Notes: generated by a model from the letters alone, not told the origin. Positions 41,654 through 50,919 are shown, counted from the stretch's first letter. The stretch is 56,000 nt of DNA from Bacillota bacterium (GCA_013178045.1 JABLXP010000007.1:1-56000), one strand, 5' to 3'. Numbers and translations are program-made.

Positions 41654-42103
41654 ATGGAACGAACATTTGTTATGGTCAAGCCCGATGGAGTCCAACGCGG
41701 GCTGGTGGGGGAAATTATCAGTCGCCTGGAAAAGAAAGGCTTTCAACTGGTAGGTATGAAACTCTTGCAGATGAGTCGGGATCTGGCAGGTCAGCATTAC
41801 GCTGAGCACCAGGGGAAGCCTTTTTTTGAGGGACTGGTTGATTTTATTACTTCCGGTCCGGTGGTGGCTATGGTTTGGGAAGGGAAAAACGTGGTCAGGA
41901 TTGTCCGTGAAATGATGGGGGCGACCAACCCTGTTGAAGCTGCCCCAGGGACCATCCGGGGACAATTTGCTGTAGATATCGCGCGCAATGTCATTCACGG
42001 TTCCGATTCTGCAAGCAGTGCCGAACGGGAAATCGCTTTCTACTTTAAACCTGAGGAATTAGTGACGTATAAGCGGACCATCGAATCCTGGTTATATGAA
42101 TAA
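41654..42103 (+). CDS. ndk: Nucleoside diphosphate kinase
   Basis: Ndk balances NTP and dNTP pools by transferring the gamma phosphate through a histidine. The 149-residue length is standard. The start [22 protein letters not shown] and the active-site motif [16 protein letters not shown], with the phosphorylated His, are intact. AGAAAGGAGCAG precedes ATG 41654. It follows ftsH by 38 nt and ends in a terminator. Confidence 0.97.
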   Translation: MERTFVMVKPDGVQRGLVGEIISRLEKKGFQLVGMKLLQMSRDLAGQHYAEHQGKPFFEGLVDFITSGPVVAMVWEGKNVVRIVREMMGATNPVEAAPGTIRGQFAVDIARNVIHGSDSASSAEREIAFYFKPEELVTYKRTIESWLYE

Positions 42104-42119
42104 AACTGTGCCACTGAAG

Positions 42120-42151
42120 GCAGGTACCGGTTTTTCGGAACCTGCTTTTTT
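42120..42151 (+). terminator. ndk terminator
   Basis: A stem of GCAGGT-CCG type arms (42120-42129 with 42136-42145, one A-A mismatch), loop of G and five T, then a T tract. Confidence 0.85.
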
Positions 42152-42293
42152 ATCGTCTATTGATCTGCGTCTCCGCTTTTCTTGGCAAAAAAGATTATGA
42201 TATAATGGACGCAATGATATATTTGCCCAGTAAATCAGGAACAGGCTGATTAAGGCAAACCTAAAATTAAGTAAAACAAAAGGAGGGACACAG

Positions 42294-42692
42294 TTGGATT
42301 TTAATCTGAGACCTGGCTTGACTGGGGAAAAAAGAGAAGCGGTGACCGAAAACAATACCGCGCTCCAGTATGGTAGTGGTGGAGTAGCCGTTTACGCCAC
42401 ACCGGCGATGATTGGCTTGATGGAAGGGGCATCGATCGCCGCGGTTGATCACCTGCTCCCACCTGGGTACAGTACGGTGGGGATCAGCCTCAATGTTCAA
42501 CACACGGCGGCAACTCCAGTGGGCTTGAACGTGATTGCCCGGTCGGAGTTAATTGAGGTTGATGGAAGACGGTTGGTCTTTAAAGTGGAAGCCTTTGATG
42601 ACCGGGAACAAGTCGGTAGGGGAACCCACGAACGGTTTATTATCCAAATGGACAAGTTTCTAAAAAAGGCTGAGTTAAAGGCAAGTAAATAA
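42294..42692 (+). CDS. Hotdog-fold thioesterase (FlK-like)
   Basis: A 132-residue single-domain hotdog protein like the fluoroacetyl-CoA thioesterase FlK family. Marks are YGSGGVAVYATPAMIGLMEGASIAAVDHLLPPGYSTVG and the acyl-CoA side LNVQHTAATPVGLNV, with VGRGTHERFII near the end. Most relatives hydrolyse short acyl-CoAs, but the substrate is unknown. The TTG start at 42294 follows AGGAGGGACACAG. A good -10 box (TATAAT, 42201-42206) with a poor -35 is upstream. The stop codon lies inside a 19-bp tandem duplication. Confidence 0.85.
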   Translation: MDFNLRPGLTGEKREAVTENNTALQYGSGGVAVYATPAMIGLMEGASIAAVDHLLPPGYSTVGISLNVQHTAATPVGLNVIARSELIEVDGRRLVFKVEAFDDREQVGRGTHERFIIQMDKFLKKAELKASK

Positions 42693-42719
42693 TATTTTAT
42701 CAAGTAAATAATATTTTAT
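42682..42719. repeat. 19-bp tandem duplication over the thioesterase stop codon
   Basis: The 19-mer CAAGTAAATAATATTTTAT occurs at 42682-42700 and again at 42701-42719. The first copy contains the stop codon of the thioesterase gene; the second lies just before fhs. The copies are identical, so the event is recent. Confidence 0.95.
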
Positions 42720-42739
42720 TATAGTAAGGAATGATAGCA

Positions 42740-44407
42740 GTGAAAAGTGACATTGAAATTGCTCAAGCAGCGCAATTGAAACCAATCATCGAAATCGCCG
42801 AAACCCTTGGCTTATCAGAAGACGATTTGGAATTGTACGGACGGTATAAAGCAAAAATTTCCCTTAAGGTACTAGACCAGCTGAAGGATCGACCGAATGG
42901 CAAATTGATCCTGACCACTGCGATCAATCCAACACCGGCCGGTGAGGGGAAAACCACCACCACGGTTGGTCTGGGACAAGCCCTGTCTCGCCTGGGTAAA
43001 AAAGCCGCGATTGCTTTACGGGAACCGTCGCTGGGTCCCAGTTTTGGGATTAAAGGAGGAGCGGCGGGCGGTGGCTATTCTCAGGTGGTGCCGATGGAAG
43101 ACATTAATCTTCACTTTACTGGGGATATCCACGCCGTAACAGCTGCCCATAATCTTCTGGCGGCCCTTTTGGACAACAGCCTCCACCACGGCAATCCACT
43201 GAACATCGACCCGCGCCAGGTGGTCTGGCGACGGGTGATGGATTTAAATGAACGGGCCCTGCGGAATGTGATCATCGGACTAGGTGGGAGGCTGGATGGT
43301 GTACCACGTGAATCTGGTTTTGATATCTCGGTGGCTTCTGAGATCATGGCCTGCCTGTGTCTAGCCAGTAATTTGATGGATCTTAAGGAGCGGTTCAAAC
43401 GGATCGTTGTTGCCTATACATACGATGGCCGGCCGGTCACCGCCGGTGATCTTCAGGCCCAGGGATCAATGGCGGTATTGATGAAAGATGCCATTAAACC
43501 CAACCTGGTGCAAACCCTGGAGAACACTCCAGCGTTCGTGCACGGAGGCCCGTTTGCTAACATTGCTCATGGCTGTAACAGCGTGGTGGCCACGCAAATG
43601 GGGTTAAAACTAAGTGATTATCTGGTGACAGAGGCCGGTTTCGGTGCTGACCTGGGAGCGGAAAAGTTCTTGAATCTGAAGTGTCGTTTTGCCGGGTTGC
43701 GTCCTAACGCTGTGGTGCTGGTCGCCTCTGTTCGGGCCTTGAAACATCACGGTGGAGTAGCGCCAGGCCAATTGAGCGAGATCAATCTAGCGGCGTTGGA
43801 GAAGGGTGCGGCCAACCTGGAAAAACACCTGGAAAACCTGAACAAGTTTGGCTTACCGGTTGTGGTGGCCATCAACCGGTTCCCCACGGATTCTGCTGAT
43901 GAACTGCGGCTGGTTAAAGAAAAATGTGAGGCGCTGGGAGCAGAAGTGGCTCTGTCTGAGGTCTGGGCCAAAGGTGGCGAAGGCGGTCTGGAGTTGGCGG
44001 AAAAAGTCGTTGCTGCCTGTGATAAACCCAACAACTTTAAATTCTTGTATGATACGCAGCGGCCAATCAAAGAAAAAATTGAGATAATCAGTCGAGAAAT
44101 TTACGGGGCCGAGCAGGTGATCTATACAAAAGAGGCGGATAACGCCATTGACCGCTTCACCGAGATGGGCTATGGAGATTTGCCGGTCTGTATGGCCAAA
44201 ACCCAATATTCTCTGTCTGATGACCAGGCGCTAAGGGGGCGGCCGACTGGTTTTGCTATCACGGTCAGAGAGGTCAGGCTGTCGGCCGGTGCCGGGTTTA
44301 TTGTCCCGATCACGGGGGCGGTTATGACTATGCCGGGGTTGCCCAAGCGGCCAGCGGCGGTTGATATCGACATCGACCGGGATGGACGGATTACCGGCTT
44401 GTTCTAA
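42740..44407 (+). CDS. fhs: Formate-tetrahydrofolate ligase
   Basis: Fhs makes 10-formyl-THF from formate, THF and ATP: entry of formate into one-carbon metabolism and step two of the methyl branch of the Wood-Ljungdahl pathway. The 555-residue protein has the P-loop-like [18 protein letters not shown] (about residues 65-82), [23 protein letters not shown] and the C-terminal [25 protein letters not shown] 42740 gives the usual start MKSDIEIAQ and lies about 10 nt after AAGGA; ATG 42731 is in frame but too close. With FdhA it could pair CO2/formate and folate chemistry. Confidence 0.97.
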   Translation: MKSDIEIAQAAQLKPIIEIAETLGLSEDDLELYGRYKAKISLKVLDQLKDRPNGKLILTTAINPTPAGEGKTTTTVGLGQALSRLGKKAAIALREPSLGPSFGIKGGAAGGGYSQVVPMEDINLHFTGDIHAVTAAHNLLAALLDNSLHHGNPLNIDPRQVVWRRVMDLNERALRNVIIGLGGRLDGVPRESGFDISVASEIMACLCLASNLMDLKERFKRIVVAYTYDGRPVTAGDLQAQGSMAVLMKDAIKPNLVQTLENTPAFVHGGPFANIAHGCNSVVATQMGLKLSDYLVTEAGFGADLGAEKFLNLKCRFAGLRPNAVVLVASVRALKHHGGVAPGQLSEINLAALEKGAANLEKHLENLNKFGLPVVVAINRFPTDSADELRLVKEKCEALGAEVALSEVWAKGGEGGLELAEKVVAACDKPNNFKFLYDTQRPIKEKIEIISREIYGAEQVIYTKEADNAIDRFTEMGYGDLPVCMAKTQYSLSDDQALRGRPTGFAITVREVRLSAGAGFIVPITGAVMTMPGLPKRPAAVDIDIDRDGRITGLF

Positions 44408-44436
44408 TAAAGTAAAGTTCCAGAGGGGATTAGGTT

Positions 44437-45639
44437 ATGCAGACCATCACGGTCAGAACGATCAAGGTGGATAACCTGCGAGAAGCAAATGCTCTGCTGC
44501 GCCGGGTCGGCGCCGATCCGCGGGGTGTCGCGATCATGGCGCCCAAGGCGGTGTCTCGGGTGCTGTATCTGAACAGCGTCCCGGTTCATGTAGCGCACAT
44601 CCTCAAACAGGAAATGCTGGCCAGTGGGGGTGACGCGGCTGTTCACCGGGGAGTGATTACCGGTGAGGTGGAACAGACGGATGTTGTTCTTCTGGGTACG
44701 TTGAAACAGTTACAGCAGTTGGTCATTAAACTCAAAACACAGCCCTATTTTCGCTTACCCCAACTTGCGGAACAGATTGACACCGTCCTGACTGTGGTTG
44801 AGTCCAGTCCGAAAGGGGGATTAAACTGCCGGGGTAAGTGGCTGCCGCTTGGGCGGCGGACTTTGGTCATGGGCATCCTGAATTTGACTCCTGATTCTTT
44901 TTCGGATGGCGGTAAGTTTAATCACCCTGAGGCTGCGTTGGTTCAAGCCAGGCGGCTGGTTGAAGATGGCGCGGATATTCTGGATGTAGGGGCGGAATCA
45001 ACTCGTCCCAACGCCACGCCGGTGCCGGCGGAGGAAGAGTTAAGACGGATCAAGCCGGTCTTGTCGCAACTGCTTGCGGAGATCGATGTCCCGATTTCCG
45101 TTGATACTTATAAGGCAAAAGTCGCCCATGAGGTTTTAGCCATGGGGGTTCAGATGATCAATGATGTTGGCGGTTTAAAGTTTGATCCTGAACTGGCGCG
45201 GGTGGTGGCTGATTACCGGGTTCCGGTGGTGATCATGCACAACCGAGCCCGCGCTGAATATCAGGACCTCATGAGTGAATTAGTCGCAGACCTGCGCCAG
45301 AGCTTAGAACTAGCCAGTCGGGCGGGAATCGCTGAGGAGCAGATTATTCTCGATCCCGGCATTGGTTTTGGGAAAACTCAGCAGCACAACCTGGAGATCC
45401 TCCGGCGTTTAGGTGAGTTACGGGTGCTGGGAAAACCCTTACTCCTGGGCACTTCTCGAAAATCGTTTATTGGAGCCACGCTTAACTTGCCAGTAACCGA
45501 ACGAATGGAAGGGACGGCGGCGACGGTTGCGCTGGGGATTGCTAACGGTGTGGATATTGTCCGGGTTCATGATGTTAAGGAGATGGTCCGGGTTGCTCGG
45601 ATGACTGATGCCATTGTGCGAGGCGACGGTGATGACTGA
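44437..45639 (+). CDS. folP: Dihydropteroate synthase with long N-terminal extension
   Basis: FolP joins p-aminobenzoate to the pterin pyrophosphate. The catalytic TIM-barrel starts near residue 140 with LVMGILNLTPDSFSDGGKF, followed by DGADILDVGAESTRPNA, PISVDTYKAKVAHE, DPGIGFGKT and GTSRKSFIGATL. About 135 residues precede it (LREANALLRRVGADPRGVAIMAPKAV and so on), making 400 residues instead of about 280. Such extensions are common in Clostridia, function unknown. The gene overlaps folB by 8 nt (ATGACTGA), in the same operon as folK. Confidence 0.95.
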   Translation: MQTITVRTIKVDNLREANALLRRVGADPRGVAIMAPKAVSRVLYLNSVPVHVAHILKQEMLASGGDAAVHRGVITGEVEQTDVVLLGTLKQLQQLVIKLKTQPYFRLPQLAEQIDTVLTVVESSPKGGLNCRGKWLPLGRRTLVMGILNLTPDSFSDGGKFNHPEAALVQARRLVEDGADILDVGAESTRPNATPVPAEEELRRIKPVLSQLLAEIDVPISVDTYKAKVAHEVLAMGVQMINDVGGLKFDPELARVVADYRVPVVIMHNRARAEYQDLMSELVADLRQSLELASRAGIAEEQIILDPGIGFGKTQQHNLEILRRLGELRVLGKPLLLGTSRKSFIGATLNLPVTERMEGTAATVALGIANGVDIVRVHDVKEMVRVARMTDAIVRGDGDD

Positions 45640-45997
45640 CCGTATTATCTTAAAGGGCATGCGTTTTTTCGGTTATCACGGGGTGTTGCCGGTGGAAAAA
45701 AGCAATGGGCAGGAGTTTGTGGTTGACGCTGAATTATTCCTGCCGCTGCAGCCGGCCGGGGAGAGCGATAATCTTAATTTAACGGTTAATTATGCAGCCG
45801 TGTACCAGGATATTCGGGCCCTGGTCGAGGAACGGCGGTTTGATTTGATCGAAGCGCTGGCTGAGGCTATTGCCAGCCGCCTGCTCGACGTATATCCCCC
45901 AGTCCAAAAAGTGGTCGTGCGGGTCAAAAAACCGCGAGTACCTCTGCCAGGCCCGCTTGAGTACGCCGGTGTGGAGATTGAGCGGGGTCGGGAGTAA
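45632..45997 (+). CDS. folB: Dihydroneopterin aldolase
   Basis: FolB cleaves dihydroneopterin to 6-hydroxymethyl-dihydropterin and glycolaldehyde. The 121-residue protein starts MTDRIILKGMRFFGYHGVLPVEK, with the conserved FYGxHG-type pattern, and has VNYAAVYQDIRALVEERRFDLIEALAEAIA with the catalytic Glu/Lys surroundings. ATG 45632 overlaps the end of folP; its stop overlaps the start of folK by one base (TAATG). This tight coupling is the standard folP-folB-folK order, as in B. subtilis. Confidence 0.95.
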   Translation: MTDRIILKGMRFFGYHGVLPVEKSNGQEFVVDAELFLPLQPAGESDNLNLTVNYAAVYQDIRALVEERRFDLIEALAEAIASRLLDVYPPVQKVVVRVKKPRVPLPGPLEYAGVEIERGRE

Positions 45998-46494
45998 TGG
46001 CCGAGACAGCATTTATTGGGTTGGGGTCTAACCTTGGGGATAAAGCGGCGTATCTCAATTCTGCCCTGGAAAAATTGCGACAGGTGCCAGGAATTTCTGT
46101 TATCCAGGTTTCATCGTTTTACGAGACACCCCCGTGGGGTTACCAGGAGCAGGATTGGTTCTTAAACGCGGTCGTCGAGATCCAGACTGAACTTAAACCT
46201 GAGGAACTGCTTATCAAGCTGCAGGAGATCGAAACTTCCATGGGGCGGATGCGCTCGATCCGCTGGGGACCGCGGACCATAGATCTGGATATCCTTCTTT
46301 ACGATCAACTGGTCATTGAGCGCCAGGATCTGAAGATCCCCCATCCTGGACTGGCGGAGAGGGAGTTTGCCCTTGTTCCTCTGGCGGAGATAGCGCCAGC
46401 ATTCAGACTGCCTGATGGACGAACTGTGGCTGAATTAGTGGAACAATCGGGAATTTGTATGAAAAAAATTATTGTCCCCAAAATGATGACGTGA
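45997..46494 (+). CDS. folK: 6-hydroxymethyl-7,8-dihydropterin pyrophosphokinase
   Basis: FolK activates the pterin with ATP for FolP. The 165-residue protein has FIGLGSNLGDKAAYLNSALEKL at the start, SSFYETPPWGYQEQDWFLNAVVE, and the signature RxxRWGPRTIDLDILLYDQ with the Mg-binding Asp pair. It is translationally coupled to folB. Last gene of the fol operon; a run of nine T after TCGAAAGTCGA (46511-46531) may end it. Confidence 0.96.
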   Translation: MAETAFIGLGSNLGDKAAYLNSALEKLRQVPGISVIQVSSFYETPPWGYQEQDWFLNAVVEIQTELKPEELLIKLQEIETSMGRMRSIRWGPRTIDLDILLYDQLVIERQDLKIPHPGLAEREFALVPLAEIAPAFRLPDGRTVAELVEQSGICMKKIIVPKMMT

Positions 46495-46610
46495 TAAAAT
46501 AAAGGCGCAATCGAAAGTCGAATTTTTTTTTAGAGTAACTGCATAGGAAAAAAATCCGCTTGTAGCCATTAAGGACCGAGACGGAAGGTATGATGACAAT
46601 GACGGCGTGG

Positions 46611-46646
46611 AAGCCTTCTGGAGTTAGTGTGTCCAGAAGGCTTTGT
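46611..46646 (+). terminator. 12-bp hairpin upstream of the DUF2520 gene
   Basis: AAGCCTTCTGGA (46611-46622) and TCCAGAAGGCTT (46632-46643) are perfect complements, followed by TGTTTAT. It lies 70 nt before the pantothenate gene set and could be a terminator or leader attenuator. Confidence 0.6.
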
Positions 46647-46713
46647 TTATCCGATGCAATTTGGGGAACCTGTTCACACGGAAGAGGGTTTGCGTTGAGG
46701 AGGAAGGGATACC

Positions 46714-47604
46714 ATGGATAAAAAGAAGATCGCTATTATCGGCGCAGGAGTTGTCGGTTCGGCGGTTGGGATTATTCTTAAAGATCATGGTTACCCGATT
46801 GTGGGGGTGGCGAGTCGTTCCCCTGCATCTGCTGAGCGGTTAGCTAACCGTTTGCATACTACGGCTTACTTATCTTATGCTCGAGCGGCTAAACTGGCTG
46901 ACCTGGTTTTTGTGACCACTACGGACAGTGCTATCGTCACGGTGGTCGAGGAGGTGGCGGCCGTTCAGGCCTTTCATCCTGGACAGATTGTCGTGCACAT
47001 GAGTGGAGCGTTGAGTTCGGCGGTGTTAGCGCCGGCGGCTCGATTGGGGGCGATCGTTTTATCGATTCATCCCCTCCAATCATTCGCCAGTGTGGAACAA
47101 GCCATCCAGAATTTGCCTGGCTCCATTTTTAGTATTGAAGGAGACCCGCAGGGTTTCACCACGGCGGAGGAACTGGTTCGTAACCTGGGCGGGGAGTTTT
47201 TTTTCATCGATCAGAGGACCAAGCCTCTCTACCATGCCGGAGCATGTGTTGTATCCAACTATCTAGTCACGCTGGTTGACCTGGGAGCCAGGTTGCTCGA
47301 ATCTGCCGGCCTCCCGCGGCAATCAGCTATAAAGGCTCTGCTGCCGCTGCTCGAGGGGACACTGCGCAATATCCGGAACGTAGGGATTCCCCAAGCCTTA
47401 ACCGGCCCGATTGCCCGGGGAGACGTGGGTACTATTCGGAAACACCTATCAATTATGCAGGAGGTGGAGCCAGAACTCGTTGATCTGTACCAACGGTTAG
47501 GTTACCACACAGCGGAGGTAGCTGGACGTAAGGGCACGATCAACCGGGAACAAATCGAAGAACTGCAAACCATCTTATCAAACACATTCACAATTAAGGA
47601 GTGA
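46714..47604 (+). CDS. Rossmann-fold DUF2520 protein, candidate ketopantoate reductase
   Basis: A 296-residue NAD(P)-dependent dehydrogenase-like protein: Rossmann domain with IAIIGAGVVGSAVGIIL (residues 6-22), then the DUF2520 helical domain (about 140-285) with SIHPLQSFAS and HAGACVVSNYLVTL. The fold resembles ketopantoate reductase and the 6PGDH superfamily. It begins a run of panB, panC and panD with only 6 nt before panB, and no panE or ilvC is in the window. I infer that it supplies the missing ketopantoate reductase step, as has been shown for PanG in Francisella; this needs testing. AGGAGGAAGGG precedes ATG 46714. Confidence 0.8.
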   Translation: MDKKKIAIIGAGVVGSAVGIILKDHGYPIVGVASRSPASAERLANRLHTTAYLSYARAAKLADLVFVTTTDSAIVTVVEEVAAVQAFHPGQIVVHMSGALSSAVLAPAARLGAIVLSIHPLQSFASVEQAIQNLPGSIFSIEGDPQGFTTAEELVRNLGGEFFFIDQRTKPLYHAGACVVSNYLVTLVDLGARLLESAGLPRQSAIKALLPLLEGTLRNIRNVGIPQALTGPIARGDVGTIRKHLSIMQEVEPELVDLYQRLGYHTAEVAGRKGTINREQIEELQTILSNTFTIKE

Positions 47605-47610
47605 TGCTGG

Positions 47611-48441
47611 ATGGCACGTGTGACTACGGTATCCCTGAAAGAGAAAAAGAGACGGGGCGAAAAAATCACCATGCTCACGGCCTACGATTATCCGACGGCC
47701 AAAATGGTTGATGAAGCGGGAATTGACACCATTCTGGTCGGGGATTCTCTGGGGCAGGTGGTGCTGGGGTATGAAAACACCCTGTTCGTAACGATGGACG
47801 AGATGATCCACCACACCCGAGCGGTTAGCCGGGCAGTGAAAAACGCGCTAGTGATCGGAGATATGCCTTTCTTATCCTACCACATCTCGATCGAGGAGAG
47901 CCTGCGCAATGCGGGGCGGTTCATCCAGGAAGGTGGCGCGCAGGCAGTTAAGCTTGAAGGCGGTCAGGAGCGAGTTGAGACGATCAAGGCCCTGATCGCG
48001 GCAGGGATACCGGTGGTCGGGCATATTGGCCTGACCCCACAAGCGGTACATCAGTTCGGTGGCTTTAAGGTTCAAGGGAAGGACCTGGAGACTGCGCGGA
48101 AATTGATCGCGGATGCCAAAGCTCTGGAAGAGGCGGGTGTGTTTGCCCTGGTCCTGGAATGTGTCCCGGCTCCGCTGGGTAAGAAAATTACTGAAGAAAT
48201 AAGTATCCCGACAATCGGGATCGGGGCTGGACCTGATTGTGATGGTCAAGTGCTGGTAATTCACGACCTGCTTGGTCTGTATGGCGGACACGTCGCCAGA
48301 TTTGTCAAACAGTATGCTCAGTTAAACGGGTTGATTTTGAATGCCCTGCGGCAGTACAAAACTGAGGTGGAAAACGGGACATTCCCCGACCCGGAACACT
48401 CATACGGATTGAAGGACGACACCCTGAGCAAACTGTATTAA
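47611..48441 (+). CDS. panB: 3-methyl-2-oxobutanoate hydroxymethyltransferase
   Basis: PanB adds a hydroxymethyl group from methylene-THF to alpha-ketoisovalerate, giving ketopantoate, the first step of pantothenate synthesis. The 276-residue protein shows ITMLTAYDYPTAKMVDEAGID, ILVGDSLGQVVLGYENT and the conserved GHIGLTPQAVHQFGGFKVQGK segment with catalytic residues. It overlaps in operon with the DUF2520 gene (6-nt gap), with GGAGTGATGCTGG upstream. Folate cofactor supply comes from the adjacent fhs/fol genes. Confidence 0.97.
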   Translation: MARVTTVSLKEKKRRGEKITMLTAYDYPTAKMVDEAGIDTILVGDSLGQVVLGYENTLFVTMDEMIHHTRAVSRAVKNALVIGDMPFLSYHISIEESLRNAGRFIQEGGAQAVKLEGGQERVETIKALIAAGIPVVGHIGLTPQAVHQFGGFKVQGKDLETARKLIADAKALEEAGVFALVLECVPAPLGKKITEEISIPTIGIGAGPDCDGQVLVIHDLLGLYGGHVARFVKQYAQLNGLILNALRQYKTEVENGTFPDPEHSYGLKDDTLSKLY

Positions 48442-48508
48442 CCCAAGTAAACCATGGTTCGGTTAAATGGCACGTGAAAACTGATTGTTAAAACGCAGTG
48501 AAGGAAGC

Positions 48509-48586
48509 GTGGCGGGGTTATGACCCTGCGAGTGGGGATAACCCGCCACCGCTTTAAAAAGGTAAGCTTGAGTCCTGGCGAAAAGG
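48509..48586 (+). promoter_or_regulatory. Structured region between panB and panC
   Basis: The 165-nt gap holds a long hairpin, GTGGCGGGGTTAT (from about 48510) with ATAACCCGCCAC (to about 48551) and one bulged G, and a smaller CTGGC/GCCAG hairpin near 48575-48590 just before the panC ribosome site. Possibly an internal control or processing element. Confidence 0.4.
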
Positions 48587-48606
48587 CCAGACAGGGAGGC
48601 AAATAG

Positions 48607-49458
48607 ATGCAAATATTTCAGACAATTCCTGAGATCCGCAAATTTGTTCAAACTCAGCGGGAATGCGGAAAAAAGATTGGGTTAGTGCCAACAATGGGTT
48701 ATCTGCATGAGGGTCATCTGAGTCTGGTCCGCCGTGCTGCTGAGGATGGCCACACGGTGGTGGTTAGTATTTTTGTTAATCCCTTACAATTTGGCGTCGG
48801 TGAAGATTATGAAGAATATCCCCGTGACTTGACGAGAGATGTTGAACTCCTGGAGCAAACAGGCCTGGAAGTCGTCTTGTTTGCCCCCGCAGTCAAAGAA
48901 ATGTATCCCCAGGGTTATGCCACCTTTGTGGAGGTGGAAAGGCTCACCAGCGGCCTGTGCGGTCGTTCGCGTCCAGGGCATTTCCGCGGCGTAACGACGG
49001 TAGTGACGAAATTGTTTAACATTGTCCAACCCGACAAAGCTTATTTTGGGCAGAAGGATGCCCAGCAGGCGATCGTCATTAAACGTATGGTTGCTGACCT
49101 TAACCAACCGCTGGAAATAGTCGTTGCTCCGATTGTACGGGAAGCTGATGGATTGGCGATGAGCTCGCGAAACGTTTATTTAAACCCGGAAGAAAGGCGG
49201 CAGGCGGTAGTTCTCTTCCAGTCTTTGCAGCTGGCCCGCGAAATGATTGAACAGGGTTGTCGGGATGTGGCGGAAATAAAAGAAGCAATTATACGCAAGC
49301 TTCAATCGGCCCCATTAGCGTCGATTGATTACGTGGAAATTGTCGATGGGGTAAACCTGGAGGAAATCACTACCCTGGCCGGTCCTGTTCTGATTGCACT
49401 GGCAGTTCGCTTTGGTAAGACGCGTTTGATAGATAATATCATGCTGGAGGTGTCATAG
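48607..49458 (+). CDS. panC: Pantoate-beta-alanine ligase
   Basis: PanC condenses pantoate with beta-alanine using ATP. The 283-residue protein has the HxGH-type nucleotide motif VPTMGYLHEGHLSLVR (about residues 27-42), VSIFVNPLQFG, the GQKDAQQ segment and the KMSKS-like region MSSRNVYL. AGGGAGGCAAATAG precedes ATG 48607. panD starts one base after its stop, so the two are co-translated. panB lies upstream across a structured gap. Confidence 0.97.
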   Translation: MQIFQTIPEIRKFVQTQRECGKKIGLVPTMGYLHEGHLSLVRRAAEDGHTVVVSIFVNPLQFGVGEDYEEYPRDLTRDVELLEQTGLEVVLFAPAVKEMYPQGYATFVEVERLTSGLCGRSRPGHFRGVTTVVTKLFNIVQPDKAYFGQKDAQQAIVIKRMVADLNQPLEIVVAPIVREADGLAMSSRNVYLNPEERRQAVVLFQSLQLAREMIEQGCRDVAEIKEAIIRKLQSAPLASIDYVEIVDGVNLEEITTLAGPVLIALAVRFGKTRLIDNIMLEVS

Positions 49459-49830
49459 GTGTTTCGGATGATGCTCAAATCAAAAATTCACCGGGCCGTT
49501 GTCACAGAGGCAGATTTAAACTACATGGGCAGTATCACAATTGATGAGGCTCTGATGGAAGCAGCAGACATCTTACCTAACGAGAAGGTGCAAATTGTTA
49601 ATAACAATAATGGAGCACGGTTTGAAACCTATGTAATTACCGGTCAACGCGGTTCAGGCACAATTTGTTTAAATGGAGCGGCGGCACGTTTGGTTCAGCC
49701 GGGGGACATTATCATTATTATTTCGTACATGATGGTTGAGGACCGGCAGGCCAGAGATTATCATCCGACAGTCGTCTTCGTCGACGGGCAGAACCGCATC
49801 ACTCAGATAGCTGACCGAGAAGAACAGTAA
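49459..49830 (+). CDS. panD: Aspartate 1-decarboxylase
   Basis: PanD makes beta-alanine from aspartate. It is a pyruvoyl enzyme that self-cleaves between Gly24 and Ser25; the YMGSITID motif is intact at the right place. NGAR(F)ETYVITG and the INGAA-like CLNGAAARL segments are present. The 123-residue length is normal. GTG 49459 gives the usual start [12 protein letters not shown]. Immediately after panC. Confidence 0.97.
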   Translation: MFRMMLKSKIHRAVVTEADLNYMGSITIDEALMEAADILPNEKVQIVNNNNGARFETYVITGQRGSGTICLNGAAARLVQPGDIIIIISYMMVEDRQARDYHPTVVFVDGQNRITQIADREEQ

Positions 49831-49926
49831 GGAAAAAATGATTAACCTTCCTTGGTCAGGGAGGAAATTACTGATTTACCCAGAAAAGATCAAATCAGAT
49901 GATCTATCGTAATTTTGCCAAGAGGG

Positions 49927-49957
49927 CTCCCGCCTCTTAGCGCAGCATAGGCGGGAG
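49927..49957 (+). promoter_or_regulatory. Hairpin in the nadA leader
   Basis: CTCCCGCCT (49927-49935) and AGGCGGGAG (49949-49957), 38 nt before nadA. No T tract, so it is more likely a leader hairpin or operator than a terminator. Confidence 0.4.
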
Positions 49958-49995
49958 AGGCTTCACCGACTACTTGTGAAGGAGTAGCAAAAGGT

Positions 49996-50919
49996 ATGGG
50001 CGTTGAAACTAACATTGCCTTAGTTGAGGCAATTAAAGAGTGGAAACTGAAAAGAAAGGCAGTCATTCTTGCTCATTTTTATCAGCGACCCGAGGTCCAA
50101 GATATAGCAGATTTTATTGGTGATTCTCTGCAGTTATCCCAACAGGCGGCCAGAACAGACGCCGAGGTGATTGTTTTCTGTGGCGTACATTTCATGGCGG
50201 AGAGCGCCGCCATACTTTCACCCGACAAAGTAGTTCTATTACCCGAAGAACAGGCGGGTTGTCCGATGGCCGACATGATTGAGCCAGAGAAGCTAAAAAG
50301 ACGCAGAGCTGAGTTAGGGGATCGGGTGACAGTGGTTTGCTACGTCAACTCGTCTGCGGCGGTTAAGGCTGAAAGCGATATCTGTTGTACCTCGTCGAAC
50401 GCGGTGAAGGTAGTGGAGTCTCTCCCGCCCGAGGAGCGGATCCAGTTTGTCCCTGATCAAAACTTGGGAGAGTATGTAGCCTGGCGAACCGGCCGTTCAT
50501 TGTTGCAGTGGGAAGGTTACTGCCCAACGCATCACTGGGTAACCGTTGATGATGTGTTGGCAGCGAAAAATGAGCACCCGGCGGCGATGGTACTCGTTCA
50601 TCCTGAATGTCGTCCAGAAGTAGTAGCCCTGGCGGATGGCGTGGCCAGTACGTCGGGGATAATTGAGCTGGCGAAAAAGCTCCCTGCTCACGAGTTTATC
50701 ATTGGTACTGAAGAAGGACTGTTACATCAACTGTGGAAACAGTGCCCAGATAAAAAATTCTATCTGGCTTCACCGAGACTAATCTGTCCCAACATGAAAG
50801 CGACAAACCTGGAGAAGGTCCTGGCTGCCCTGATTAGTTTAGAGCCGCGGATTACTGTACCGAAAGAAATTCGGGAACGAGCCGTTCATTCACTGAAGCG
50901 GATGTTGGCCATTACCTGA
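49996..50919 (+). CDS. nadA: Quinolinate synthase
   Basis: NadA condenses iminoaspartate with DHAP to quinolinate, using a [4Fe-4S] cluster; second step of de novo NAD synthesis. The 307-residue protein shows [38 protein letters not shown], the [18 protein letters not shown] segment, VHPECRPEV and CPNMKATNL, which includes the cluster cysteines. nadB follows by 40 nt. nadC, often third, is missing here. Confidence 0.96.
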   Translation: MGVETNIALVEAIKEWKLKRKAVILAHFYQRPEVQDIADFIGDSLQLSQQAARTDAEVIVFCGVHFMAESAAILSPDKVVLLPEEQAGCPMADMIEPEKLKRRRAELGDRVTVVCYVNSSAAVKAESDICCTSSNAVKVVESLPPEERIQFVPDQNLGEYVAWRTGRSLLQWEGYCPTHHWVTVDDVLAAKNEHPAAMVLVHPECRPEVVALADGVASTSGIIELAKKLPAHEFIIGTEEGLLHQLWKQCPDKKFYLASPRLICPNMKATNLEKVLAALISLEPRITVPKEIRERAVHSLKRMLAIT

